A stretch of DNA of 64,000 bases from Aphelocoma coerulescens (taxonomy: Eukaryota; Chordata; Aves; Passeriformes; Corvidae). This document shows positions 14,201-27,490 of the stretch, piece after piece; within the stretch, counting starts at the first letter, position 1; the number at the start of each line of letters is the position of its first letter. The notes beneath the pieces were generated by a model. That model saw nothing but the letters and a program-made list of their open reading frames with translations. It did not search any database and was not told the origin of the DNA. The translations under genes were made by a program, and so were the position numbers. The stretch is taken from the NCBI RefSeq assembly GCF_041296385.1, contig NC_091016.1, positions 14,545,497 to 14,609,496 on the forward strand, written 5' to 3'.

Positions 14201-15984
14201 CCAACATGAAGGATTTGCACGCTGCAGGACAAACCTTTCCCAGACTGACCTGAAAACCTCACAGGGCTCTACAAGAAATGGCAAACGTGCTACAGCTGTA
14301 AATCCTTCCCCAAGAAAATGGTAAGAAACACCCTGCCCCAATGTGCTGTAAGACTAAATACACTGCTTTTAAAGAAAATACTGGAAAATCTTGCAATGTT
14401 GCCAAGGATCTGTCTGAGAAATGTCTCTCCAGTGGAGACCAGCTTCTAATAATGACAGCACACTTGCATCTAACAGCCATCCCCACTACTCTAAAAGGCC
14501 TCTGCTTATTCCAAATGGTGACAGGCTGCATAAGGGATCAGAGGGAAGCCAGGACCACCAGGGCTCCCAGATAAGCAACTGCCCTTAGGAGAGGTGAAAC
14601 AGCAGCACATGGAAAATTTCCTTATGGCAGAGGGTGTAAGTGATGCTTTGTCTAAACAGAAAAGGACAAGGAAAAGAGATAAAGCAAGACTTTAAGGAAG
14701 CTTAAAAATGTGTGAGAAAAGAGTGTGGGTGAGGGAGAAAGCAGCTGTACACAATTTTCTGTAGAATATCTTCTGCTCTACAGCATCTGGGAGCCCAGAC
14801 AGAGTCCTCCATTTCTGACAGACAGTGAAGTATGACAGTGTAGGAGATTTATGGAAGAAATTGTCACAGTAAAAAGAGTCAATGCTGCTCTGACCATGAA
14901 CAAGCCAAGACCAAAAAACAGAGGCAAGTTTCACAGCTGAGGCACTCTGCTCAGGTATTCTTGGATGATGCCTGAAGGAGATGCCATTGTATGTCCTTCT
15001 GTCTTTCCTTACTTTCCTGACTCTCCAGGCATAGGCCAGCTTTGCTCTCATTCCCATGCTTTGCCCAGGGGACACAAGCAGGTCTTGGAGAAGCTCCAGA
15101 AAACCAAAATCTCAGCCTAACATCCCCAATCAGGTGGAAAGCTGGGGTTTCCACATCTGCACAAGGTCAGGATACAGGTTTCTGCCAGCACATCCAGCCT
15201 TCTTTCACCAGCAGGGAGTCTCACTCACTTTAACACCCCAAGGGCAGGAACAAAACCCCATAAATATTTTACTTTGATTGATAGATAAGACTCACACAAG
15301 CACTACTTCAAGAAACTCTGATTATCTCCACTCCAACCTCTCACTGGAAGCAGGATGATCACAAGAATTGGGCCAGAGCAGCCTCAGCTCTGGAGGGAGT
15401 CATGATGGAGGGAGCTGTCTCAGATGAGGAGAAACTCTCCTTCCAAATTACCTTTTAAGCAGATATTCTGTCTCATCTGTGTTTGTCTCCTGGACTGATT
15501 TCCTACATTAATACCATCCCAGAGAATCTCTCTGCTGCCTGCCTTTGCTTTCCTTACTTTCCTAGTTCAGGGCTTGCCTGTCCCCAGTTTCTCAAGACAC
15601 AGTGTCCCAGTAGTCCCAGTGGATTTGCATCAGGCACTAACCCTGTTCTGTCTCACACCATCTCTCTTCCTCAGTCACTTTCACTCTCCAAATTATTCTC
15701 CTTCTCCTACAGAACATTACCACAAACACAAAATCAGAGTGGAACACATTCCCAGTTCTAAAAAACCTTCCATAAAATCAAATTGCTTGACTGTAATCAA
15801 AGGCTCAAGGTAGATTTAAGAAAAAGGGCAGAGTTTTTAATTTATTTTTAGGAAAAGGAAACGCAGCTCTGGTAGATTTGGATTGTCAGCATAAGGGTGA
15901 ACTATCTATAGCTTGGCAGGCCCATGATTTCTGATTTCTGTGTGTCTACCTTTCAAAAAATAGGAAAGGTGATGGAATACTGGG
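11291..15984. other. No gene recognised
   Basis: Mostly AT-rich. 12880-13130 is repeat-free, with a texture similar to conserved non-coding DNA, but there is no firm feature. Open frames up to 127 codons lack recognisable domains. Confidence 0.55.
12188..12250. repeat. AT-rich inverted-repeat tract
   Basis: Nearly pure A/T sequence with self-complementary segments (TTTTATAATAAATTTTATAA) and repeated TATATTATAA. Probably low-complexity sequence. Confidence 0.6.
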
Positions 15985-16034
15985 CAGTGTGGGGTCCAGC
16001 ATGATGTAAATGATATGGAATAAGAGGTGGATAC

Positions 16035-16622
16035 TGTCCTGGAATCAGCAGTAGCAGGTACAGTGCTGTGTTTTGGATTTAGGATGAGAATAATGCTGAT
16101 AATAACCTGATGTTTCAGTTGCTGCTAAGTAGTGCCTATCCTAAGTCAAGGATTTTTCAATGGTCCCTGCTCTGCCAGTGAGGAGCTGAACCAGAAGCCA
16201 TGAGGGAGCACAGCTGGGACATTCCAAAGGGATATTCCATACCATAGAATGTCATGCCCAGGATATAAACTGGGGGAGTTGGTTGGGAGCTGCTGATCAC
16301 CACTCAGGGATGGTTTGGGCACCAGCCAGTGAGAGCTGAGCAATTGTGTTGTGCATCACTTGCTTCTCCTGGGGTTTGTTCCTCTCTCTCTCTCCCCCCA
16401 CCTTTTCATTATGATTATTTATTGAACTGTTCTTATCTCAGCCCAAAAGGTTTACCTTTTCTTTCCAATTCTCCTCCCCACCTGGGACAGGGGTGGGGAG
16501 TAGTGGTGAGGGAGTGAGGCAGGGACTGAATGAGTGAGTGAGTGAGTGAGTGAGTGAGTGAGTGAGTGAGTGAGTGAGTGGCTAGATGGTACTGAGCTGC
16601 CATCAGGGGTTAAACAACGACA
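16035..16622 (+). repeat. ERVL-type 3' LTR with internal (GAGT)n tract
   Basis: Starts TGTCCTGGAATCAGC and ends GGGGTTAAACAACGACA. Between them are family blocks shared with 17112-17592 and 50355-50920: GTTTTGGATTTAGGATGAGA, AAGTCAAGGATTTTTC, AAAGGGATATTCCATACC, the TATA-like GGATATAAACTGGGGGAG and GAGCAATTGTGTTGTGCATC. The 50 bp before it (from about 15985: GATATGGAATAAGAGGTGG) match the purine tract preceding the LTR at 50355, so this is a 3' LTR with a scrap of internal sequence. Confidence 0.75.
16531..16580. repeat. (GAGT)n microsatellite
   Basis: About 12 near-perfect tetranucleotide units inside the U5 part of the LTR at 16035-16622, where sister LTRs have a short GAGTGAGTGAG seed. 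It expanded from that seed. Confidence 0.95.
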
Positions 16623-17020
16623 TAAACACAGAGGGAAGTAAGGCCATATTCTCTCAAAGGACATCTCTGGAGCTTGCTGGAGAAAGGCTGAGAATACGTG
16701 GCTGTATATTTTAAGGTTTGCCACGTGCCTTAGTTTGCCCACCTACCCCGCACGCTTTTTGTTGTGTCCAGGAAAAGATCAAAGCCTGTGTCTTGCTCTG
16801 AGGCATGAAGAGACCAAATATATTTCACCCAGTCCAGGTTCACTGGCCTTTCAATGGCCACTGGCTGTGGTAACTGACATTAACTGCAGTGAACTCTACA
16901 TTAGGCCCCTGTGAGCTTTTAACAACTACCTTCTCCAGCAGAGATAGGAGCAAAAGCACTGCTCAGTAAAGGGATGGGGAAAAGAGAAAAGAAGACATGA
17001 AAGAAACAGAGAACAGGCTA

Positions 17021-17081
17021 GAATAGAATAGAATAGAATAGAATAGAATAGAATAGAATAGAATAGAATAGAATAGAATAG
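17021..17081. repeat. (GAATA)12 microsatellite
   Basis: Twelve perfect pentanucleotide units between the two ERVL LTRs, about 30 bp upstream of the second. Confidence 0.95.
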
Positions 17082-17111
17082 GAGTATTTCAGTAGAAGGG
17101 GCTTACAATAA

Positions 17112-17592
17112 TGTCCTGGTTTTGGTTGGGATAGAATTAATTTCTGCTCAGTAGCTGGTACAGTGCTCTGTTTTGGATTCCACATGAGAATAAAGTTGAT
17201 AACACGCTGATGTTTTGGGTTTTGCTAAATCACATTTAACCCAAGTCAAGGACTTTTTTTTGGGCATCTCATGCTCTGACAGTGATGAGGTGCACAAAAG
17301 AAAAACTGTGAGGGAGCATAACCAGGAAAGGTGACCCAAACCAGCCAGAGGGATATTCCACACCAGAGAACATACCCAATATATAACCTGGGGGAATCAC
17401 CCACAAGGGGCCAGTTTGCCTTCAAGGATGGGGTCTATCTTTGGTCAGCAGATGGGGAGCAATTGTACTGAGCATCACATGTTTGTTGTTGCTAATCATC
17501 ATCATCTATTATGGTATTTCTATTAGTCTTAGATTAATAAACTGTTCTTCTCCCAACCCACAAGTTTTACTTTTGATTCTTGTCACCCACTA
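17112..17592 (+). repeat. ERVL-type LTR, 3' truncated
   Basis: Begins TGTCCTGGTTTTGGTTGGGA and keeps the family blocks GTTTTGGATTCCACATGAGA, AGAGGGATATTCCACACC, TATATAACCTGGGGGAAT and GAGCAATTGTACTGAGCATC, ending soon after the CCCAACCCACAAGTTTTAC motif. The terminal CA end is missing. It is a sister of the LTR at 16035, about 500 bp away in the same orientation; the two could be remnants of one provirus or separate insertions. Confidence 0.75.
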
Positions 17593-20500
17593 GACAGATG
17601 ACCTTATTTTAGAAGGACAAGTATAGGCTATCAAGTGCATTTTTCACTGTGTGTGTTGTCCTTTCAATGCAGGAACAAAGGCAATTTAAAAAAAACCAAA
17701 CCAATCAAACAAAAAGACCAACTCCACCCCCAACAGCAACACACTCACCCTCATTAAAGCTATTCTTTCTTTTGGTACCAAAGAAAAACACAATATGGGT
17801 CAGAAATAAAAATATTTCTTCTTTCCTCTGAGCAAACAAGCAGAGCTAGAAGTTCTCCCAGAAAAACTCTCACATTTTTGTTTTAGTTTCGTTTTGGTTT
17901 GATTTTTTTGATGTTATGTTGTTGTTGTTGTTTTGTTGGGTTTTTTTTTAGTTTTTTATACATATTTGTTTCTGGGTTAAAAGAAACTGTGAAAAATCAA
18001 TAGCTAAAATAAAACTCCAGTAATAGGGTCACCTGTAGATGCACTAGTTTCAACTTTCCTCTTGAAATGCAGTTTCTCTTGAGAGGGCTGTAGTACCACA
18101 CAGCAGAATAAAGATTATCAAGGTGGTGAGTTGCAGTATTTTTCAAAAGAGAATACTGAGCTTTCATAGTAAAGATGAATAACAGCAGCAGGAGGTGGCA
18201 AAATACTGCATTGCACTGTCCTAGTTAAAACCATAACTGACACATCAACAGGGTGTTGATAAAAGTGTGTTTTCACATCATTCTGCAGCTGCCCAGGATT
18301 TTAGGTAGCTTAGTATTTTTGCACAGACTCTGTGCCAGGAGTTCAGCTGGTTTCTCCAGCCATGACCTGTGTAATTACCCTGATTTGTAATTGCCACTAA
18401 TTTGTTTGGTGAGGTTTCTCTAAAAGCTTTTGCATTCTGTAGCCCATGATAAGATGGGGGGTTTTTTTGCAATGCTAAAATGTCCATGAGGAGGAGAGAA
18501 GAGTTGTATCCAGCTGAGGAAGTGTGAAAGATCTCATCTCAACCAAGAACTGAGTGGCAAAGACTTAGGAGCCAAATTTAACCAGGCAAGAGAGAACTCA
18601 GAGCTCCATCATGCTGAGCACTAATCAGTCCAGAGAAGCAGCTCCAAACCCAAAGAATTTAAAGCCTATGAGATTGTAGGGGGGTCCTGCACGTTTCTCT
18701 CTATTTGGGGAACCTAAGAAGCAGCAACATGTAGCAGATTAGGCTGTACTAAAGCTGATACCTTATCCCATAGATGGTCATCAGCCACCATCAGCTGACG
18801 GGCTGTCAGCTCCCTAAACGATACACCCCGGTTCTCTGAAATGTTTTTATTATCTGCTTACATGGTGTGCTTGGGTGGTAATTACACCTTCCTCCTCTCT
18901 CCTTTGGGTTCACATGTACATCTTTGCAATGCTCAGGGTTAAACCAGCCTGCAGACAGCACTTTGATTCATACATTGTGCGTGATTCAGACAGCCCAAGC
19001 AGCCCCAGAGAAACTGCTGAACCTCATCTCAAGTCTCTCAACACTCACTAGATGCTCTGCTAATTCCTGGCATGGAGCAAAACACACAGGCTCCTGCAAG
19101 CTGCTGATTTCTCCTTCAACAGGAGCAATCAAAAGAGCCACAGACCAAAGTCAGGTTTTTTTCAGAAGAGCTATACAGGACAGGTCTAGAGAGAGAGAGA
19201 GAGAGAGAGGTGTACAGGACAGGTCTAGATGGGTCTTCACCAACAGGCTCAGATACAAGTGCAAGAGGGAGAGTAAAAGAGAAGCAGTTAAAGGACATGG
19301 AAAAGAAGAAACAGAAGTATTCTCCATACTGGATACCAAAGGACCAACAAAAGCAGAATGACAAGCAGCAGGGCAGCAGGCAAAGAAACCAAGAGTTCTA
19401 ACGGCATCTTAGAAGATGATCTTATCTCAGATAATCTTATCACACAAAGAGCAAAGAATTCAGGTACATGGAAGACAGCACCTGAAGAGAGAGCAGCACA
19501 TGGGATGTGCCCAGACAATACTTCCATGCAGCAGCAGATTGCCAGAAGATTTGGGATTTCTCCCTCCTTCACAACAGATACTTCATAAAACATCATTCTT
19601 TTTTTCCTACATGGCAAGAGGTGTCATCCAGGCAGGCAATGGCTATGTGAACTTTTCAGGAGAGATTAGCTTCTTTTCCAAGCATTCCAGCTCCAACTAG
19701 GGAGCAGGATAACCCAAGAGAATCCATAAGCAATGGATAACAGTACTGCTACCCACTGTGTATAATAAGGAAAAACCTTATTACTGCATTGCCACTGTGT
19801 GAAACCAGAAAGCTTCCTGCATCCCTGACAGCACAATCTTAGCCCTATTCTGAGAACAACACCTCACTCCTAAGCACTGCATGTAATTCTCCCTATCAAA
19901 GGTGCAGACTGGTTGATGGAGTCAGCCTGAGTTCATTGGTTTGATGCACCAATATAAATTTAGTTATCTAAAAAAATAGCTTTGAGCTGATAGAAGGGTC
20001 ACTAGGAGACCATCCAGAGAATGAGAAGCTCATGCACAAAAAAAAGTGTCCTGCCTAACCCAGCATGCTCTCCTTTCCCAGCCCACCCCAAGAAAGAAAG
20101 AGAAGAAAGGCAACAATTACAACTTCCAAATTAGGTTCCAGTGCTCTGGTAGAAAACCACAGTCATTCAGAGTTGTTTTGTTTAAAAATCACTGTAAGCA
20201 TTATGGACCTTATGCAAAAATAGACTTAAGAGCAAGCATAGAGTGATGATTACCTGGGGACAAATGCATCTTAGAAACCCCAGTCAATAATCATATACCA
20301 CACCCACATACTCTGGCAGCAACAGGCCCCAAGTGATGTCTTAGAGAGACACTTCATACTCTCCTCCCCTCAATTTCTGGAAATGGCATTTCATTTAATC
20401 CCCCAAAGCCAAAGCACCTGTGCTGGGAGTGTGAGTAACCAGCAGTGCTTTGGAGTTTGAGATTCAGATGGCATACGTGGATAACAGACCCCAAACAAGC

Positions 20501-23411
20501 AGCTACACTCATCCCTGCAAGCCCTCAGGACTCAGACTGGTTCAAACCACCAGAGAGAATTCAAAGGTTTTTGACAGCTTTCCAGTAAGTTCCAGAATGT
20601 CCCATATCATATATATTGCTCAGCAACACCCATCATAATTGAAATTCTAATGGGCCTCACTACCTGTGTTTTTCATTGCAGGAAGATGCACTCTACTGGT
20701 TTGCTTTCCTTGTTGCCTGCTGCAAAGTTTTGTGTCTCCAGGATGCACAGCAGCACTGCAATATGCACACTCACACCATAAAAATCCCCTGGGCAGAAGA
20801 CAGAACGACAGCTGAATGGTGAATCTTGCAGTTGGATACTTCCAGTGGTCAGTGGGGCTGCAGCTCTTTGTTTGTTCCTTTTGTTTCCCAAGGAAGAGGG
20901 TGGTACTCTCTAGATTCAATTTTAAAAGATGGTTATTCACTGTAGATGCTAACAAGTCTAGTTTAGTATTGTTCATAAAAGCAGAGATGAATCTTTCATG
21001 AAAATATTAGGAGGAAAATACTAGAAGGGAAGAGACTAATGCGAATTAATGATAAAGCTTTTTTGCTTGCAAACAAAACCTGAAGAAAGTCTCATTTATG
21101 CATAGGATTTTGTTTCCACCAGCATTCAGACCAGGAAATCATCGAGTTTGCTCTTTTCTATAACCAACCACAGGTCATCACCCACCTCTGCCTGTGCTAA
21201 AATAAATAACTTGCCAGAAGAAAGCTATATGGTTGTAATAATTTAAGGACATCAAGAGCAGAAGGAGCTTGGAGGATGCTTTCCTACAACAGTTACTCAG
21301 TACAGAAGATGTGTGTTCAGCACCCCACCTAATCTGCATCACTTTGATGTTAGTCTTGCCTAATAATTTGAAGTATCTTAATTTCTCCACATTTTCTCCC
21401 TATAACACATATCTGTACAATAACCAAATTTGAACAGTGTTTGGTCAGAATGACTTACTCAGGTCTTGATACTTCTTAATGAAACACCCGAGACATCACC
21501 AAATCTGAATGCAAATGTTGATGTGCTCCATATACTCTGAGATGAGAGGCTAAGGTTGAAGTTCCTAGAACTGTCCAGGAGATTTTAGACACAGGTCTTG
21601 TTAAAGCAGGAGAGATATGTCTTTTCTCTCCCTAATCTCCTCACTTGGAGGAGTAACAGATTCTCACAATTAATATTAATAGTCACAGAGTAGCTTGGGG
21701 TATCTGTCAACTAGTCTTCCTTCAAAGAGAGTTTTGAAACAGATTCGTTTTAAAAAAACATCCGAAGGTCCATCTGTGACTTAAATTTTTAATTCAAAAC
21801 CTGATAATACTTTAGGCATGAGTCATCCTTCTACCCTACTGTGCCCGAAGGCTGGCTAAATCCTGCTGCATCCCACAACAACAAAGCAACAGAAGTGACC
21901 AGGGTTTGAACAGCTCATGCATAATTTTGCATTTCCAGCCTCAAGCCTCCCACTTGCCTTGTGGCTTTTCATTCTATATGGTCACCCAGACACAGGTCCG
22001 TAAGCCCCTCAGTCTGTTCCGAGCAGGATGTCTCCTGCTGGGAAAGAACCCCCAGAAGAGGGGGGTGTGTGCCTTCTCTGGAGCTTGTAGTGACCCTGTG
22101 GCCATCTAAACCGTGTGGATCCAAGCTCTGTCTCACTGCTGATAAACAGGGCCTGGCAGACACTCGCAGACATCCCTTTTCAGCATCCTCACACATCTGA
22201 AACAACACCTGCACCTCTGCCCTAGCAGGGCATCACCAGTTCTGACAGGTGCCAAATCACCTCTTCAGATCCTTCTCCCAGGGAATGCTCCTCCAGCACG
22301 AGTTCATTTTAGCAGAATTCGGATGTGCTGTGAAACAACAAGGACAGCCACAACAAAACTGATAGCCCAGGGTCACTCTCCCATAGGTCCCAGTTTCTGG
22401 TGTGTTTCTATCATCTCTGGTGGCACTGGACATGTGAAGAGAGGACAAGTCCTACACGACAGAGGCTGACTACACTCTTTCATATAGGACTAGAAGATAC
22501 TTGGACAATGAACCAACAGGAAAGGTGCAAATTTTTACAGGGAATTCTCCTTCCTTTTCTGATTCCTTAATAAGCCAGTTTGCCAATTAGTGGAATTTCT
22601 CCCAGCATATTTGCATTCTTTAACTTCTTCCTTTCTACTTTTCCCCACTGCAATACTCACAAATTCTCTCTATGTGTCACAAGACATTGCTGCTAATCTC
22701 TCCTTTCAGCTTGCCTTGATGCTTATTTGGGTCAACAGCGAGCTGAGGCACCCAACTTCTGAGTCAATCAGGACTAACTTCCTTTGGCCAACAATTTTCT
22801 CAGTATTTGTAGGAAATTCAGTATCTCTGGGAACGCTGCTCATTCACTAGATCGATCAAGTTTGTCAGCCAGGGTCGGGAATTATTGGGAGTGGAAGAAA
22901 AGTCAGACAGAGATAATGATCATGCAAGCCTTTTTCCAATAGGAAACCACAGCACTGCTAAAGATGGGGAGCTCTGCTAATTAAGATTAGCCCATTAAAC
23001 CTTGTAGTCCCTCTGCACCACTGCTGGAAAATACAAGGTTGCTTCTAGCAATGTCCTGGCACGGGTACCCTGGGTGCCTGATTCAGCAGTCCTGCTGTAG
23101 AGTGCCAGCTCCAGCACACTCAGGACAATTATTCAGGCTGGGAGAGCAGTGGAGGACCCGCTCACACCTCTCCTCAACATCAATCTCATCACCCTGCCAA
23201 GCACGCTCGAAGTGACAGCTGTGCAGGCATGACATGAAAACAAGAACTGCTGTATCATACTTAGCTTCCAGAGGCAGATCTAAAACTTGGGAAAAAAACC
23301 AAACATGGAGCAGTAGAGAGGTTACCAAACACCCTCTCAAACCAGTCTGGCTTGGGTTGCCTGTTGAGAGGACAAACACTCCACAACAGACACATACCCA
23401 TGGCTTATGGG
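17593..23411. other. No gene recognised
   Basis: Holds only the GA tract described separately and a GTT-rich stretch near 17925. The 145-codon frame at 18924-19361 runs through the GA tract and is not credible. Confidence 0.6.
19189..19209. repeat. (GA)n tract between direct repeats
   Basis: About ten GA units. The flanks carry the same 16-bp sequence ACAGGACAGGTCTAGA at 19174-19189 and 19213-19228, so the tract sits within a small duplication. Confidence 0.9.
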
Positions 23412-23530
23412 GTGATCCTGCCTCCCTGCCCTGCTCTGGTGAATGCTGCACCCAGCTCTGGAGGCCCCAGCACAAAAAAAAAAGGCACAGACCTCCTTGA
23501 GTGGGTCCAGAGGAAGGTTCAGAAACCTAC
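23412..23530 (+). mobile_element. Short CR1 LINE fragment
   Basis: Matches the CR1 segment that encodes the HLEYCVQFWAPQ-type region: GCTGCACCCAGCTCTGGAGG, CCCCAGCACAAAAAA and CTCCTTGAGTGGGTCCAGAG. About 120 bp, truncated at both ends. Confidence 0.6.
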
Positions 23531-24629
23531 ATGTACATTTTACTGTGGTGAATAATAAAAAGAAAATTAAAAGAAAAACCTGGCCATTCCTTTGTCAGAA
23601 GCTTCAGCCCATCTTTCAGAGTATTCCTGCTTTTTGTTGAATTGCACTTTCATATTTAATAAGGAGTTTATTTACCCATTTGAACTGTCACAATGTGACA
23701 GGGCACTTGAGTCCAGACTGAAAGCCTCATTTTTCATCTTCAACCATTTCATGCAATTGCAGCACATTCGAGAAAGGGGCCAAGCCTTGCTAACTCATGC
23801 ACAAATTCAACAGCATCCATTTCTGCTCCTCCTTCATTATTTATCCCTGTTACAGAATAAGATCGGAAACTCCACGATTTCCACTTTCATAACCCTTCCA
23901 GTTTGCAAAACATTTTTCATCCCATACAAAAAATTGGGAGGTTGTTACAGCATTAGCTTAATTTCACAATTTAGCAAAGTGTCAGTAGATCTGATCTACT
24001 TCCAGCACTTGATCTTGCAGTAAGTGTTTTTTTTTCTTAATCAAGGATATATTTAAAAAAAAAAAATCTTAGTATTCCTTATCACCAGAGTGTCCAGTGG
24101 CTGGAATGAGTATTATGTATTCTGCTACATGCTAGGCTCACACAGCACATTCCAAAGTGGCAAAGTTCTCCTTAAGAAATTATCTAGATTCTGGAAGACT
24201 GCCCAGAAGGATAGTTTTGTATGAAGAGTATGTAACTGCCTAACATTAGCACCTTTGGGGATTATTTAAACCCTGCTCATACTAAATCACTCCAGAAACA
24301 GAACGTGCAACTGCTCCACTCGCCAACAAACTGACTCGAGGAAGGAGCAGCCCCAACTGGAAACCAAATTACAACACAGATTATGTACCACATTCTGATC
24401 AGAAGTTCCACAGCACAACACCAAATCCTTCCCAGGCTGAACACCCGCACAGAAGTGAGCAGAGAGCTGTGGCAGGGACAAGCCTTCCTCAGAGAAGAGG
24501 TCTTGGCTGCTCCCAACTTTCACAACATGATTTCAAAGCCTCTATCTGAAGACATTGACCTAGCCCATGATGTCTTCTGCTCCGTGCTCTGCTACCACAA
24601 AAAACATTCATATTTGCTTTGTACAACCT
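23531..24629. other. No gene recognised
   Basis: A 143-codon frame at 23592-24023 has a hydrophobic, low-information translation with no domain. Nothing else seen. Confidence 0.55.
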
Positions 24630-25123
24630 GAAGGAATGATCCCGTGGAAGGGACCCTCACTGGAGCAGTTTGTGAAGAACTGTAGCCCATGGGAGGGACT
24701 CATGTTGGAGAAGTCTCCCATGGGAGGGACTCCACGCTGGAGCAGGGGAAGGACTCCTCCCCCTGAGGAGGAAGCAGAGGCAGAAACATTTGATGAACTG
24801 ACTGTTCATTCCCCATCTTCCTGTGCTGCTGGCAGAGAATCAGAAATTAAGTTAAGCCTGGGAAGGGGGGAGGGTTGGGGGGTTGGTATTTTTAGGATTT
24901 GTTTTACTTCTCATTATCTGACTCTGATTTTGATTGGTAATAACTAATTTCCCCAAGTTGAGACTGTTTTGCCCATGACAGTAAGTGGTGAATGATCTGT
25001 CCCTGCCCTTATCTCAACTCATGAGCCTTTCATTGTATTTTGTCTCCCCTGTTCAGCTGAGGAAGGGAGGGATGGGGTGGCTTTGGTGGGCACCTGGCAT
25101 CCAGCTCACATCAAACGACCACA
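24630..25123 (+). repeat. ERVL-type LTR (second subfamily), 5' boundary unclear
   Basis: Contains the degenerate U3 units (GGAGCAGTTTGTGAAGAACT, then CCCATGGGAGGGACTC twice), the polyadenylation region (TTGATTGGTAATAACTAATT) and the U5 end CACCTGGCATCCAGC, finishing AAACGACCACA at 25123. It shares this layout with 47818-48465 and 48621-49618. Confidence 0.7.
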
Positions 25124-27490
25124 TCCAAATAAGAGTCACAAAAATCCCTGCACCACAGTCAAAATTTCCCAAAATGACCTGACTTCATTACAGCTCTGTG
25201 GTTGTTTTTCACAGAACTGATGAGCTGGCAATGAAGGTTATAGACAGAAGGGGGCCTTTGACAGGATAAATCCTCTAAGATGCCTGCTTCCCACCCCTAA
25301 AATGACATGATCTTCTCACCAACAGTCACAGTCAAAGAAGTCCTGATAATTAAAAATGCTTGCTTTCCTCCCTCCCTCACCCTTCCCTCATTAAGGGCTA
25401 GGCACTGTCACTGCTCACACTTCCTTATCAATAATTAGGATAAAGTGCATAAAGGCACCCACCATAACACAGAGATACATAATTTGTCAGCAGGGCGATG
25501 AACAAATTACATCAGGCTGAAACATCCTTCAATTAACATCAAAACATTTGCTGCTTTGCATGCTCAAACACGACTTGTGCTTTTAAAAGTCTCTTAGGAC
25601 ACTTAAAATCGCTGTCCCCCTTTTCCTCCAGAGCTAATTCTGCCAATGTGAGCTTTCTGAAGAGGGAACTAACAGGACTAGCTCATTAGTCCAGCTGAGC
25701 AGCCAGAGAGCTCCCCATGCACCACTCCCCTGCCTTGCCTGCAGCCTGCCCTCGCTGCTCCCGTGCTCATTCCAGAGGGGCAGGGGCTGCTCTGCAGAGC
25801 CCTTGCCTTGATCCACATATTTTGTGTTGCACCTTGGCCATTCCTGAATCTGTTTACTGAGTGGTTCTGTGTACCTCTGCCAGCAGACAGGTTCATCTGG
25901 GCACCAGATGAATTTCAGTGATGTAAGGAAAAAAAAAAACAAAACCACAAAACCAACAAAAATAAAGCAACAACAACAGAACAGGGAGTGTGAGAGATAT
26001 GTCAGGTTTTGGCTTTTCTGCCTGTAGAAGCAGCTGGTCTTTGGTGGATCAGCTCTTAGTGATCTGCAGTTTCCTAGATCCCCCAAAGCCCAGCCACTGG
26101 CCTGTCCTCCCCACAGCACCACATTGCTCTGCTTTCTAGAGGTCAGGGGGAAGGGCTGTCCCAGTTCCTGCTGGCAGAAAGTCCTGCAGCTCTCTGGGAG
26201 ACCCAGGCACTGCCAAAGGACAGGACTTTCCCTCTCCATCTTTCTCTGTGCTCCCAATATAACAGGACCTGTTGTTTACCCACCCTCCCTATTCCCCAAA
26301 ATGAAAAAAGTGTTGAGAGTGAAGAATTCAATCAGTGGACTTCAAGGAGAAAAAAAAACCCCTACATCTTTTCAAGACACGTCCCAAAGCAAGGAATGTG
26401 TCCGAATTGACTTTTATTTATGCCCATCTGGGGGCAGGCAGAGAAGAGGCATTTCAGTCAGGCCTGGCTGGGTGATATACAAGTTTTTGGAAACATTGTG
26501 GATCTGAGCTTCCTCACCAGCATGAGGTAACTAACCTGGCATGCACATGGGAGTACAATGTTGACAGCACTGTCTCTACAGTGTGATCAGGCTCATGAGA
26601 GATCTTTCAGCTTGTTTCTAGTTGACTGCATGTAGATTTAGCAGATGCCTAGGTTCTGACTTCCTACAAACTATACCACACATCAGAGGGTGCAAAATCA
26701 GGCAAAGCCTACAATATTTCAGTGTTAGGCTTTGTGCCACTATATCTCAAGCTGTGGCAGAATTGTTTTCACTCAGCATCCTCATTCTGGGTCTGAACTA
26801 ATAATATCTTGGTCATTCCTGCAAAACCGTGAAGCAGGAAGCATCAAAGCAAGTCCCTGATGAGAGCATTTTTGGAAAAACAGGGATAATTAAGTCATTA
26901 ATTCTACCTTGAGTGGCATATTCCACATTACCCCAAGCAAGACACTTCCAATTTAAACATTTCTGACTCCTTATCCCTTAAAACATTTACAGAAACACGA
27001 GACACACTGACTAATTCTGACCACTTTCCTTAACTGGTCTGCAATATTTTAGATGTAATCAACGACTTATCTTTAAAATCCTTACTGAACCCCTGGAGAC
27101 TTTCTGAAGATCTGTCTATAACAGTTTTACTTTGAGAAATATGCACATTAGCATTCAATGCACATTGCTATATTTAGTTTTCAGGAAATATGACATTCAT
27201 TCCACAGGAAGTTTGGTAAAATATATAACAGTGACCTATTTCTTTATAATAAATGTGTTTCCAAGGTATTTCCATTGGTTTTCCTCTATACAATATATTT
27301 CTAAAGCACTGTAGGAGTAAATTTAGGACCCAAACCAAGAAGAAAGAAAGTTTCTCTGGCAAATCTGAGTTTGGTCCATCAGTCATTATGAAATAAAATA
27401 AGGAAAATAAAATACCCCCACAGTCTGTCCTCCCGTGCTGTCCACAAAAATCAGATTCATTACCTAGTGTACAATAAGCCAATAATTACA
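25124..27490. other. No gene recognised
   Basis: Includes a minus-strand frame of 207 codons (25634-26257) that I reject. An A-rich tract lies at 25927-25979. Confidence 0.6.

Noticed and set aside
18924..19361. 145-codon plus-strand open frame with an Arg/Glu repeat
   Set aside because: The charged repeat is just the (GA)n tract translated; the flanks show no domain.
25634..26257. 207-codon minus-strand open frame
   Set aside because: The translation is low-information with a Phe/Cys/Val run from an antisense A-rich tract and no recognisable domain; no splice or conservation evidence.
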